DNA from: a virus
Reading direction: 5' to 3' (one strand)
IMG/VR virus record: IMGVR_UViG_3300021131_000013
Span: 1-44,070 of that record
DNA length: 44,070 bases
The position numbers were made by a program, and so were the translations under genes. Position 1 is the first letter of the stretch; each line of letters starts with the position of its first letter. Shown piece after piece: positions 15,221-23,929 of the stretch. A model generated the notes under the pieces. It worked only from the letters and a program-made list of their open reading frames with translations, did no database searches and was not told the origin of the DNA.

Positions 15221-15861
15221 ATTGTGCGTCCTTTCATTTTAGGCATCATTGCACGAGTTTTACCTCGTTCTGCAATTCCATCACCGTGTGGCTTATGGCC
15301 TCCAGAAGTTTTTACAGTACCCATCTTAGAAGCTTTAATAGTGCCGCCTTCAGCATATTTTTTAGTCCAAGATTTCATGTTTTTTTCAGATTCAATTTTT
15401 TCTTTAGAACCAGAATCACCTAAGTTAGAACCTTTAGTATGACCGCGTTTTTGAACGGCTGATTCACCAAACTTAGTTAGTTTGTTTGAACCTTTTTCTA
15501 CATCATATTTCATAGATTTAGGATCAGCTGAACCACCTTTAGCCATTTTTTTCATTGCACATCCACCTTTTTTCATTCCTGGCATACCACCCATTGGGGC
15601 TGCTGCTGGAGGAGCCATCATTGGAGCTGCTTGAACTGGGGCTGGTGTGCGTAATGCACGAGCAGCCATCATTGCCATTGCTGGATTAACTGATTTTTTC
15701 TTAATTGCCATCGCATCACCACCTTTTCTAAATGTTTTGCCTTTATCGGCTTTTGCAAAATCTTTGCCCACGGATTGTGGGATACCTACCTTCTTAGCAA
15801 AAGCCTTATTGTGGGCTACTGCTTCCATTAAATTATGCTGCGATTTTGATTTACTTGGCAT
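15217..15861 (-). CDS. Basic KGG protein, MPSKSKSQ head and RGKTRA tail
   Basis: 214 residues. The head MPSKSKSQHNLMEAVAHNKA with 'GIPQSVGKDFAKADKGK' is a module I recall as a stand-alone small protein in other phages, so this may be a fusion. It is followed by a Met/Ala/Pro-rich linker ('MMAPPAAAPMGGMPGMKKGG'), 'MKKMAKGGSADP', 'YAEGGTIKAS' and near the end 'GDGIAERGKTRAMM'. Here the tail motif is 13 residues from the C-terminus. Function unknown. Confidence 0.8.
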   Translation of the reverse strand: MPSKSKSQHNLMEAVAHNKAFAKKVGIPQSVGKDFAKADKGKTFRKGGDAMAIKKKSVNPAMAMMAARALRTPAPVQAAPMMAPPAAAPMGGMPGMKKGGCAMKKMAKGGSADPKSMKYDVEKGSNKLTKFGESAVQKRGHTKGSNLGDSGSKEKIESEKNMKSWTKKYAEGGTIKASKMGTVKTSGGHKPHGDGIAERGKTRAMMPKMKGRTI

Positions 15862-16109
15862 TATTTAAACCATCTATCCAAAATCCAAACACAAATACCA
15901 CCAGATAAACCTGCAAGAACTGTAAATACACTATGCAAAGTTTTTTTACTAGCACCTTGTTCACTAATCATTCTTTGAATATCTACAAGTGATTTCTTTA
16001 CTTCTTCCATATTACGAACAAGTTTATCCATATCTGCCTGTAAATGGTCAATTTCACTTGCATGAGTTGCTAACTCTCTTGCCGTTTCAATTGGATTAAT
16101 ATTGTTCAT
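15861..16109 (-). CDS. Coiled-coil protein with C-terminal membrane anchor
   Basis: 82 residues from the ATG at 16109, which overlaps the upstream stop as TAATG; an ATG 12 bases earlier is possible. A heptad-like helix (about 10-52, with 'HLQADMDKLVRNMEEVKKSL') precedes one membrane segment (58-77, 'LHSVFTVLAGLSGGICVWIL') and a short basic end. The layout resembles XhlA/holin-accessory proteins. It could be a second holin, a holin antagonist or an injection-related membrane protein. Confidence 0.75.
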   Translation of the reverse strand: MNNINPIETARELATHASEIDHLQADMDKLVRNMEEVKKSLVDIQRMISEQGASKKTLHSVFTVLAGLSGGICVWILDRWFK

Positions 16110-16354
16110 TAACATTTCCATTTTTTTAAACTTTTGTTTATTCTGCTGTCAGGATCTTTGGCTGTTTTTTCAGATGTTAACTTTGATTTCATACCTTCCA
16201 TTCGAGCACAGAATGATTTTTTCCTAGAGCCACCCTCTGGTTGAGGGGGCTTTAGATTCATTCCTTGCTTTTTAGCAGAAGCTCTCCCTTTGGCATTTAA
16301 ACCGCCAGTAGGACTTTTGCCTTCTTTGCGTTGCCAAGCAGGAGTTTTAGCCAT
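16109..16354 (-). CDS. Conserved small basic phage protein (MAKTPAWQRKEG type)
   Basis: 81 residues: MAKTPAWQRKEGKSPTGGLN, 'KPPQPEGGSRKKSFCARMEG', 'TAKDPDSRINKSLKKWKC'. I recognise this as a widespread uncharacterised phage family (I believe named DUF6321, unchecked). It is strongly basic with two cysteines. Because it lies among head and internal-protein candidates, DNA contact is plausible. Confidence 0.82.
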   Translation of the reverse strand: MAKTPAWQRKEGKSPTGGLNAKGRASAKKQGMNLKPPQPEGGSRKKSFCARMEGMKSKLTSEKTAKDPDSRINKSLKKWKC

Positions 16355-16355
16355 G

Positions 16356-18908
16356 TTATGCCATCGCTTCCTGACAAACTACGTTAACCTGAGTTACTGT
16401 AGATGTAGAAGTAGTAACAGCTACTGTTAGAATATCAGCTACGTTACCTTTAATGTTTGTTAATACAGGGAAGAAGCTTGATAGATCTATTTGTTGCAAT
16501 GCATTATTAGGTGTAGAGAATGAATAAACAACCTCACCACCAGTAACGCCAGTACTAGATAAATCTACTTCGGCAAATGAGTTATATGAACCCAATGTAT
16601 TAAGAGCTTTAAAGTTTGCGGCTTGTAATGATGTCTGGTTAGTTGGAGTACTTGCAATTAATTCAACCAAAGCTGTAGCACTTGTATTAATTAGCAAAGT
16701 TTGTGGCAACAACTGACCACGATCAATTAAACCAATTTGATACGCACCACTAGCTGTTGGAGAATTCATTAATGGCAAGCCAGTAATAATGTCTTGGAAT
16801 GTTAAGACGTTTACTGTATTGCTTGTAATCCTTGCTGTGTAAGGAGAACTTACAGTTACGCTACCAGCAGTAAATGTTCCAGGAGTTACGTTAGCAAAAT
16901 AAATTATCGCTCCAGTAGTTGTTGTACTTACTGATACGTTATAAGTACCGTTATAAGCAGTACTTCCAGCATTAGCAATAGTAATGACGTTACCAGTTAG
17001 CAAGTTATGAGCTGCTGCAAATCCTAAAACTACTGGGAATTGAGTAATACCGCCAATAACTGTTGCAGATCCTGGAACAGCAGTACTTAATGCTGGCAAA
17101 GCAGCTTGGTAGTAAATTGATTTACCAACAAATTGATTAACACCCCAATAAGTTGCTGTAGGGTTTGTAGTTGCTGTTACACCAGTTAATAACTGGATTG
17201 GCAGAATCATTGTTGTTGTTGTTGGCACAGATTGAATCAAATAAGTGCCAGCTGCATAAGTCGTTGTTGCAGTCAAAGTAGCAGCAAAAGTAGTTTGTGC
17301 AGAACTTACTGTATATGTACCAACACCGCCTGGAGCATAAGATGTAACTGTGCCAGATACTTGAGCTGTAAATGCTTGGCTAATGGTAATAGATGCACCA
17401 TTTACACCAGTAATGAATGATCCAGCAGGAATGCCTGTACCAGCGATTAACTGACCTACTGCAAATGATGTACCAGCTGCCAAAGTAACTACGCTTGAAC
17501 CAGCTGCACCGCCACTTGAATAAGCCTGTGAACCAACGGCAGATCCAGTAGAAGTTAATTGATTAACAATGGTAGGAGTACCAACAATACCTGTTCCAGA
17601 TAATGTTTGATTAGCTTGGAAAGCACCTGAAGTTACTGTAGTAACTGTTAAAGTAGTTCCAGAAAAACTAAAACCACCAGATGCTGATGTTCCAACTTCA
17701 GTAAATGAACTTAATGTAATGTATTGAGAAGCATTATTAGCATTAGCAGGGTTAGTTACTGCATAACCATGAGCACCGCCAAAAGTAAATAATGCTTGAC
17801 CGTTATTAGATTGTCCAACTACTGAAGAAATAGTTGTACCTCCAACCGTACCTAAGTTACCAATAGTTAAGGTGGTATTAGTTCCTGCGGTAATCGCTGA
17901 GTTTGTGTTATCAAATTGATCGGTACCAACGGTTCTCATACGGAAAGACATCATTGGATAACGAATCGCAGATGCTGGAACTGTACGAGATTGTTGAGCA
18001 GCATAGTTACCATATGAATAGGTAAATCCACGTTGTTTATCAATACCACCTTCAATTAATACTGAAACACCATAGTGGGTCATTACTGAAAGGCCAGTAG
18101 AACCATTATCACGTTGCTCATAGCGAGCTGGCAAGTTACCAGTACGGCTCCAAGGTTTAACTTGAGATACGCCATTTACTGTACCGTTACCAGTACCAAC
18201 TTGATGAACTACCCAAGGTTCGCCATTAATAACCACACCAAAGCGCAGAGCACCAGCTCCATACCAAGCGTATTCCATCCAAATCATTTGAACTTTAGTC
18301 CAATCAAGTGATTTGATAATGGCTTGATTACCGTTCCAAGCGCCCATTGGGAATACTTGATCTGTTGGCAAACCACCAGAATCTGAACGGATTACACAAT
18401 ACATTGCATAAGGATTGTCTGGTGTAGGCGTTCCTTGTTGCATAAAGAAAATACCGTTGGAATCATCAAAGATACCAACACGCTGAAACTGACCATTTAA
18501 CGATGTACCAAAGTTGACGTTAGAAGCCATGTACATTGTTTTGCCAGGCTGATAACGATGATATGGACGTGATTGACGAACAGTAATATCACCAGGTACG
18601 TTACCGCCACCAATAGTCATAGTGACACCACCTAGACCTGGATTTTGAACAATAGAAGCCTGTCCTGATACGTTAGCAATAAAGTTTTCCCAACGCAAAG
18701 GCTGAACACCGTACTCAAAGTCGGCATCATAAATATTTTGTGATTGTGAAACTTTAAGCTTACCTACAACGTCACGAAGTCGTTGAGGTGCTATAAATTG
18801 AGCTGCACCATCAATACCAGTTAAAGGTGTGCTTGGAGTTTGAACTCCCATTGCACCCGTTTGGTTATTGGGCGAGAAAAAGTTTAATAGATTCCATCCG
18901 CCTGACAT
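16356..18908 (-). CDS. Large beta-rich virion protein, 850 residues
   Basis: Begins MSGGWNLLNFFSPNNQTG. Residues about 60-330 are rich in Trp and Tyr ('GIFDDSNGIFFMQQ', 'LDWTKVQMIWMEYAWYGAGA', 'GVVINGEPWVVHQV') and look like a jelly-roll or lectin-like fold. Residues about 360-740 consist of Thr/Gly/Ala-rich beta modules, including 'SGTTLTVTTVTSGAF' and 'GTYTVSSAQT', of the same kind as in the gene at 1-2373. The C-terminus returns to a compact domain. No catalytic motif. Position after the capsid genes suggests a head fibre, decoration or spike. A clear AAGGAG precedes the start; a terminator lies just upstream. Confidence 0.78.
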   Translation of the reverse strand: MSGGWNLLNFFSPNNQTGAMGVQTPSTPLTGIDGAAQFIAPQRLRDVVGKLKVSQSQNIYDADFEYGVQPLRWENFIANVSGQASIVQNPGLGGVTMTIGGGNVPGDITVRQSRPYHRYQPGKTMYMASNVNFGTSLNGQFQRVGIFDDSNGIFFMQQGTPTPDNPYAMYCVIRSDSGGLPTDQVFPMGAWNGNQAIIKSLDWTKVQMIWMEYAWYGAGALRFGVVINGEPWVVHQVGTGNGTVNGVSQVKPWSRTGNLPARYEQRDNGSTGLSVMTHYGVSVLIEGGIDKQRGFTYSYGNYAAQQSRTVPASAIRYPMMSFRMRTVGTDQFDNTNSAITAGTNTTLTIGNLGTVGGTTISSVVGQSNNGQALFTFGGAHGYAVTNPANANNASQYITLSSFTEVGTSASGGFSFSGTTLTVTTVTSGAFQANQTLSGTGIVGTPTIVNQLTSTGSAVGSQAYSSGGAAGSSVVTLAAGTSFAVGQLIAGTGIPAGSFITGVNGASITISQAFTAQVSGTVTSYAPGGVGTYTVSSAQTTFAATLTATTTYAAGTYLIQSVPTTTTMILPIQLLTGVTATTNPTATYWGVNQFVGKSIYYQAALPALSTAVPGSATVIGGITQFPVVLGFAAAHNLLTGNVITIANAGSTAYNGTYNVSVSTTTTGAIIYFANVTPGTFTAGSVTVSSPYTARITSNTVNVLTFQDIITGLPLMNSPTASGAYQIGLIDRGQLLPQTLLINTSATALVELIASTPTNQTSLQAANFKALNTLGSYNSFAEVDLSSTGVTGGEVVYSFSTPNNALQQIDLSSFFPVLTNIKGNVADILTVAVTTSTSTVTQVNVVCQEAMA

Positions 18909-18926
18909 AATTTCTCCTTAAATTTT

Positions 18927-18949
18927 AAAAAGGGGGGCAAATACCCCCC
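18927..18949 (-). terminator. Rho-independent terminator, minus strand
   Basis: Stem of six G-C pairs (18932-18937 with 18944-18949), six-base loop, and a T5 run on the minus strand at 18927-18931. It follows the gene ending at 18959 and precedes the 850-residue protein, so it may set a lower expression step for the distal genes. Confidence 0.85.
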
Positions 18950-18958
18950 ATCGGATCA

Positions 18959-19672
18959 TTAGTCAAAGTTACCATAAGGGTACGTTGTTCCGTTACCAAT
19001 ATTTGCATCGGCTTGTGTGTATCTAACGATAAAGTTAAATTGACCAGCCGTTGGTGCTGCTGTAGCTGTTCCTGCAATAGCAATCGTAAAGACTACTTGT
19101 GAGAAAAAACTAGGTTGTTGACCGCTTTGTGGATTCTGAATATCAGATGTTGTAGCAGTTAAAGAATTTAACTGAGCAGCAGTATAAGCAGTTGTTAAAC
19201 GACCAGCAGTACCATAAGTTGTTGTACCAATTGCTGCAGTAGCATATGTTGCTCCAGCGGAAGAAGTAGTAAATTGATTACCACAATAAATATTAACAGC
19301 AGTAGTAGTGGTTGTAGCAGCTGTAATGGCAGTTGGCATGTCAACAATAATGTCTTGAATTGCACTATTAATTGGCAAATACATAACAACACCACGATAT
19401 ACAGCAGTACCTGAGTCAACTGTTGGAGTTACAACTGTTGGTCCAGTTGAACTAAATGCTGAACTTGGTGTATACAATACGCCAGCTTGGTTAGGGATAC
19501 CATTGCCCCAAGCAAAAATACCAGAGCCACCAGGATATCCAGCAGCACTAGGAGTAGTTTTTGCAAAATCAACATAACAGTTTTGAACCAATCCTGCGTA
19601 ACCTACATCACGCAATGGACCAAAACGATTATCACCAGCTAGAACTGGACCTTCAAATGTGCTACGTCCCAT
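18959..19672 (-). CDS. Conserved head/virion protein
   Basis: 237 residues from ATG 19672, fixed by AAGGAG six bases upstream; the longer frame to 19690 lacks such a site. Start MGRSTFEGPVLAGDNRFGPL, then a beta-rich Thr/Ala chain with 'GVVMYLPINSAIQDIIVDMP' and 'FNFIVRYTQADANIGNGTTY'. Strong ribosome site, own promoter and a terminator behind it suggest high expression, as for a decoration or abundant head protein. Function is inferred from these signals. Confidence 0.78.
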   Translation of the reverse strand: MGRSTFEGPVLAGDNRFGPLRDVGYAGLVQNCYVDFAKTTPSAAGYPGGSGIFAWGNGIPNQAGVLYTPSSAFSSTGPTVVTPTVDSGTAVYRGVVMYLPINSAIQDIIVDMPTAITAATTTTTAVNIYCGNQFTTSSAGATYATAAIGTTTYGTAGRLTTAYTAAQLNSLTATTSDIQNPQSGQQPSFFSQVVFTIAIAGTATAAPTAGQFNFIVRYTQADANIGNGTTYPYGNFD

Positions 19673-19761
19673 AATGGACTCCTTATGCAAAAGTACTCAT
19701 AACGGATCTTTGCATCGTCTGCTGGGGCAGTAGTGTTATGAGCGAATTCCCAGATAACATA

Positions 19762-19790
19762 TTTATACACCAAATTTACGTTGTCCACAA
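19762..19790 (-). promoter_or_regulatory. Candidate sigma70-type promoter for second late block
   Basis: On the minus strand TTGTGG (19790-19785) and TATAAA (19767-19762) are separated by 17 bases, about 90 bases before the ATG at 19672. A promoter is expected here, since the plus-strand insert and the terminator at 22.06 kb separate this block from the upstream late genes. Confidence 0.55.
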
Positions 19791-19841
19791 TAATTTTAAA
19801 AAATACTTTTACTTTTTTTTGAAAGAGTATAGAATCGCAAA

Positions 19842-21443
19842 ATGAAGAAAAAAATGAGTATATCCGTACCCCCACACATTATTAATAAATTTGACAAAGC
19901 TTTGCAATGCTTCAGTTCTGGTAAGGCTCAAGAGGCAGTTAACATTTGCCAAGAAATTATTAAAATAGTTCCAAAACATGCAGATGCATATCATCTTATT
20001 GGAGTAATTTTAAGTAATTCTGGTCAGTTTGTTAATGCTATGGAGTTTTATAACAAGTCTATAGAATTTTTTCCAGCTAATCACATGGCATTTTGTAATA
20101 GAGGAAATGCCTATCACCAACTTAAACAGCCAGAATTAGCATTAGAAGATTTAACTCAATCTATAAAACTAAAACCTGATTATGCAGAAGCTTATTACAA
20201 CAGGGGAATAGTAGTAGGTGCGCTTCATAAGACTGAAGAAGAAATAGAAATGTACAATTTAGCTCTTAAATACAAGCCTAATTTTCCAGAGGCCTATAAC
20301 AATAAAGGTATTGCGCTGCAAAAACTTCATAGAATGGAAGAAACATTAGCCAATTATGATGCTGGAATAGCCCAAAATCCGCAGTTTATTGAGGCTTTTT
20401 ACAATAATCGTGGACTTGTTTTACAAAATTTAGGTCGTATAGATGAAGCTTTAGTTGATTACAACAAAGCAATTGAGATCAAACCTAACCTTGAAGATTG
20501 TCGTTTTAATCGTTCTATGTGTCTTTTACTTAAAGGTCAATACGATACTGCTTGGAAAGAACACGAATGGAGATGGAATAGAGCTTCATATCCTAGAAAA
20601 GAATTTGCAGGAAAGCCTTGGTTAGGAGAAGAAGATCTTACTAATCAAGTATTGTTTATTTATGGAGAACAAGGTCTTGGTGATATGTTGCAATTTTGCC
20701 GTTATGTAAAATTGGCAAAAGAACGTGGTGCAATTGTATTGTTGGGAGTAGAAAATCCATTAGCTCGTATTTGCACATCATTAGAAGGTGTAGATGGAAT
20801 TATTACTCCAAATGTACAGTTACCACATATTGATTACCATATTCCTATTATTAGCCTTCCTTTAGCATTTGGAACTGATAGTTTAGATAAAATCCCAAAT
20901 AAACCCTATTTATCTGCAAGCCCAGAATCTATAGCTTATTTTGCTAAAAGATTGGGAAAAAAAACTAAAAAAAGAGTGGGTATTGTTTGGTCTGGTGGAT
21001 ATAGGCCAGATCAACCAGAAGTTTGGGCTGTTAATGAAAGGCGCAATATAGCTCTTGAAAAATTAGTTTGTTTACAGCATCCTGATATTCAATTTATTAG
21101 TCTCCAGTTAGGAGAGCCAGCAGTAACAGAGTTAGCTAATTCTAAAGATTGGGATTCTTTAATTAATTTAACCCATGAATTAAAAGACTTTGAAGATACC
21201 GCTGGTTTAATTGCAAACCTTGATTTAGTTATTGCAGTAGATACATCTACCGCCCATATAGCTGGCGCAATAGGAAAACCAGTATGGTTAATGAACCGTT
21301 TTGATACTTGTTGGCGTTGGTTAATGGATCGTTCAGATAGTCCTTGGTATCCAAGCTTTACTATTTACAGACAACCTAAATTGGGTGACTGGGATAGCGT
21401 AATAGAATCCATCAAAAATGATTTACATAAGGACTTAAAATGA
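19842..21443 (+). CDS. TPR-repeat glycosyltransferase, opposite strand to late genes
   Basis: 533 residues. About seven tetratricopeptide repeats fill residues 11-245 (helix pairs such as 'AYYNRGIVVGALHKTEEEIE'), with one residue inserted in a repeat near 'EAFYNNRG'. The C-terminal half is a GT9/GT41-like fold: 'YGEQGLGDMLQFCRYVKLA', 'RVGIVWSGG', 'DLVIAVDTSTAHIAGAIGKP', 'DTCWRWLMDRSDSPWYP'. Such fusions are common in bacterial surface polysaccharide loci. It would transfer a sugar to a glycan or protein, for example changing the host receptor or a virion protein. There is no good ribosome site before ATG 19842; ATG 19854 is an alternative. Overlaps the next gene by 4 bases. Confidence 0.87.
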   Translation: MKKKMSISVPPHIINKFDKALQCFSSGKAQEAVNICQEIIKIVPKHADAYHLIGVILSNSGQFVNAMEFYNKSIEFFPANHMAFCNRGNAYHQLKQPELALEDLTQSIKLKPDYAEAYYNRGIVVGALHKTEEEIEMYNLALKYKPNFPEAYNNKGIALQKLHRMEETLANYDAGIAQNPQFIEAFYNNRGLVLQNLGRIDEALVDYNKAIEIKPNLEDCRFNRSMCLLLKGQYDTAWKEHEWRWNRASYPRKEFAGKPWLGEEDLTNQVLFIYGEQGLGDMLQFCRYVKLAKERGAIVLLGVENPLARICTSLEGVDGIITPNVQLPHIDYHIPIISLPLAFGTDSLDKIPNKPYLSASPESIAYFAKRLGKKTKKRVGIVWSGGYRPDQPEVWAVNERRNIALEKLVCLQHPDIQFISLQLGEPAVTELANSKDWDSLINLTHELKDFEDTAGLIANLDLVIAVDTSTAHIAGAIGKPVWLMNRFDTCWRWLMDRSDSPWYPSFTIYRQPKLGDWDSVIESIKNDLHKDLK

Positions 21444-22030
21444 AATTTTACGAAGATGTACGGCATATGCTTGGAGAAAGAGCCGCTGGATTTGATGCGG
21501 CTTTTAATTATCTTAAAAATATTAAAGATCCTTTGATCATAGAAACTGGTTGTGCTAGAGAAGAAAACAATTACCTTGGTGATGGTCAAAGTAGTTTGTT
21601 ATTTGATCAATATATATCAGAATATGGTGGGCATTTTATGACTGTAGATATTTCTGATATTAGCGTTAACTATTGCAAAAGCAAAATGATTAGTAAAAAT
21701 AGTTTAGTTATTAAAAATGACAGCATACTATTTTTAAAAAAACTAAATGAAAAGCTTTTAGCAGATGGTAAAAAAATAGATTTTCTTTACTTAGATAGTT
21801 TTGATGCCCCTAGAGATCAACCAGATGTGGTTTTTAGAAGTGCTTTGCATCATATGTATGAGTTGGCTACTATCTTGCCATCTCTCAATCCTGGAGCTTT
21901 AATTGGCGTTGATGATAACTGGGTGCAAGACTATAGACGAGCTGGAAAAGGATGCATTATTGCTGATTATATGAACAGCATAGGAATTACACCTATCTTT
22001 GACCAATACCAAATTTTTTGGAAACTGTAA
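21440..22030 (+). CDS. Class I SAM-dependent methyltransferase
   Basis: 196 residues. The fold is marked by 'LIIETGCAREENN' (glycine loop, 32-44), 'MTVDIS' (Asp70, binds the ribose), 'DFLYLDSFD' (Asp119) and 'ALIGVDDNW' (153-161). It resembles the Methyltransf_24 type associated with sugar modification. Translationally coupled (ATGA) to the glycosyltransferase, so both probably act on the same glycan. Substrate unknown. Confidence 0.83.
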   Translation: MKFYEDVRHMLGERAAGFDAAFNYLKNIKDPLIIETGCAREENNYLGDGQSSLLFDQYISEYGGHFMTVDISDISVNYCKSKMISKNSLVIKNDSILFLKKLNEKLLADGKKIDFLYLDSFDAPRDQPDVVFRSALHHMYELATILPSLNPGALIGVDDNWVQDYRRAGKGCIIADYMNSIGITPIFDQYQIFWKL

Positions 22031-22056
22031 ACTTAAAAACGTAGCACTATAAAGTT

Positions 22057-22087
22057 AAAAAACCCCACCTTTTGAGTGGGGTTCTTC
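22057..22087. terminator. Bidirectional rho-independent terminator
   Basis: Stem CCCCAC/GTGGGG (22063-22068 with 22076-22081), seven-base loop. On the minus strand it is followed by T6 (22062-22057) and ends the capsid transcript; on the plus strand TTCTTC follows and it closes the glycosyltransferase-methyltransferase unit. It thus insulates two convergent units. Confidence 0.88.
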
Positions 22088-22098
22088 ATTACATCTGA

Positions 22099-23001
22099 TT
22101 AATAAGAACCGTAAAGTCCTAGTGGATCAGACCAGCCGAAGCTGTAACGCTCACGAGACTTGTAACGTACGTTACCAGTATCAAAGTCACCGTCCATGCT
22201 GTTTTGCAGCGGAGTACGAACAAAGTGCTTCAAACCGTTAGGTACATCAGTTGTCAAAAACCAAGCATTGGTAGCGGTCAAGAAGTGGTTAATTGTGTAA
22301 CCTTCTGGAACTGCACCGTTGTTTTTGATTGCGTTGATATCGTTGTTGTTTGTACCAACACGCAATTCAGTTTCGAGCAAACGAGTTGCAACGAACTGTA
22401 ATGGTGGTGGAACAACCAATTTACGAGGTTTAGCAGCGATTAACAAGCCGCGCTCATCGGTCCAACCAGCGATTTGAATAACAGCATTTTCCAATGCAGT
22501 TTCGTTCAAGTCAGCAGCTGTAGATGGAGCATTGCTGTTAGTACCACCGTTAACCAATGGGTGTGAAGCGTTGAGTAGTGATACGCCATCGCCACCTGTG
22601 TAGGCAGCGTTGAAAGCGTTATTCAATACAGCAGCAGCTTTAACTTGCTTGGTATAGGCCATAGCACGAGCCAGGCCTTTGGTGTAGCGAGCTGATAAAG
22701 AATCGTAGAGGTTGTCTTCGATTGCTTCTTCAGTCAAGCTAAAGCCAAGGGCGATAGTTTCGTGGTTGTAGCGAGCTGTCCATGCTTCTTGAGCATTGTC
22801 ATAAGCGATGGCAGAGCCTTCGTTTTTGACAGGAGCTGCAGAGAAACCTGACAGTTTTGTTTCTTCTTCAAAAGAACGCTCAGAAGTCTCAGTTTCGTAG
22901 ATCTCTTTGTGTTCTTCACCGTAGCGAGCATACTCAAGTCCGAACAATGCGTTCAGTCCAGGGAGCAACTCTTTCAGTAGTTGTGAACGTGAAATAGCCA
23001 T
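22099..23001 (-). CDS. Major capsid protein, Mu gpT-like
   Basis: 300 residues, MAISRSQLLKELLPGLNALF. The central 'YNHETIALGFSLTEEAIEDN' and 'TKGLARAMAYTKQVKAAAVL' helix, 'GVSLLNASHPLVNGG' loop and C-terminal 'GLKHFVRTPLQ...RYSFGWSDPLG' pattern match the Mu-like head subunit group with the HK97 fold. Codons here are more G/C-ending than in the neighbouring virion genes, as expected for a highly expressed gene. AAGGAG site before the start and a strong terminator behind. No cleavage site or maturation protease is evident. Confidence 0.88.
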   Translation of the reverse strand: MAISRSQLLKELLPGLNALFGLEYARYGEEHKEIYETETSERSFEEETKLSGFSAAPVKNEGSAIAYDNAQEAWTARYNHETIALGFSLTEEAIEDNLYDSLSARYTKGLARAMAYTKQVKAAAVLNNAFNAAYTGGDGVSLLNASHPLVNGGTNSNAPSTAADLNETALENAVIQIAGWTDERGLLIAAKPRKLVVPPPLQFVATRLLETELRVGTNNNDINAIKNNGAVPEGYTINHFLTATNAWFLTTDVPNGLKHFVRTPLQNSMDGDFDTGNVRYKSRERYSFGWSDPLGLYGSY

Positions 23002-23016
23002 TTAAAGCTCCTTAGA

Positions 23017-23916
23017 TTAAAGTGTCGATGCCTGACCAGCGGTGTTGTAATACTCTTGAATACCGAAGTTGAATTTAACAACAGCTTCTGGGTATTGAGT
23101 AAATACTAACGTGCTAGATGCAGGAATAGTCATTGTTGTGGATGCAGTACCAGTTGGGCTGTTTACTGTTACAGGTGCGCTATTTAGAACAACAGTAGTA
23201 ACACCAGCAGCTGCAGCAGCTGCAATGTAAGAGCCTGTACCAACGTATTGACCGTTAGTGGCAACATAGCCAACTTCTGTACCAATTACCAAAGCTGAAG
23301 GAATAGCGGAACAAGTGATTGTTACGTTACCAGCAATAGAAGTATAAGTAGCAGTAGAAGCTACAGCTGTATCAGGAACTACGTCAACGATACGCAAAGG
23401 CAACGATGCTGTATTTTCAACAGCTACTGATGGAACGATAGCATTGCTAGAGTTACCAGTATTTACGTTACCAGCCAAGTTGGAACCAGTTACGTTCAAG
23501 CCAACCATGCAAGTTGCAACAGAACCAACAGTTGTACCAGCAGCGGCTGTAACAGCAACTACTTTAAACAATGTGTCAGGATCATCACAAACTACAGCAA
23601 CAGCATCACCAGCTAAAGTGCTTGCTGGCCAATATTGGCTGAAAGTCTTTTGCTTAGTAACAGGGTTGGTGAAAGAGCAGCCTAAGAACACGCCAATAGT
23701 ACCGCCAGTTGCATAGCCAGTAATAGCTGTAGCACCAGTAGTAACAATGGAACGTGTAATGTAGCCACGGGAAATACCTACGACATCACCATAAAAAATA
23801 TTGGTTCCGAAGTTGTACTGGATCTTGATGTTACGAGTAGAACCAGCAAAAACTTGACCACCAATAAGGTTTATAGGCTTAAGACCGTATGGGGCAGAAA
23901 CGGTAGGATATGCCAT
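23017..23916 (-). CDS. Head virion protein next to capsid gene
   Basis: 299 residues. The N-terminus MAYPTVSAPYGLKPINLIGG, 'GDVVGISRGYITR' and 'GVFLGCSFTNPVTKQKTFSQ' form a beta-rich fold common in phages directly before the capsid gene; the middle is Ala/Thr/Val-rich with an insert-like stretch ('PTGTASTTMTIPASSTL'). Probably a decoration or head-completion protein. AAGGAG precedes the start. Confidence 0.75.
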   Translation of the reverse strand: MAYPTVSAPYGLKPINLIGGQVFAGSTRNIKIQYNFGTNIFYGDVVGISRGYITRSIVTTGATAITGYATGGTIGVFLGCSFTNPVTKQKTFSQYWPASTLAGDAVAVVCDDPDTLFKVVAVTAAAGTTVGSVATCMVGLNVTGSNLAGNVNTGNSSNAIVPSVAVENTASLPLRIVDVVPDTAVASTATYTSIAGNVTITCSAIPSALVIGTEVGYVATNGQYVGTGSYIAAAAAAGVTTVVLNSAPVTVNSPTGTASTTMTIPASSTLVFTQYPEAVVKFNFGIQEYYNTAGQASTL

Positions 23917-23929
23917 TTAAAACTCCTTA

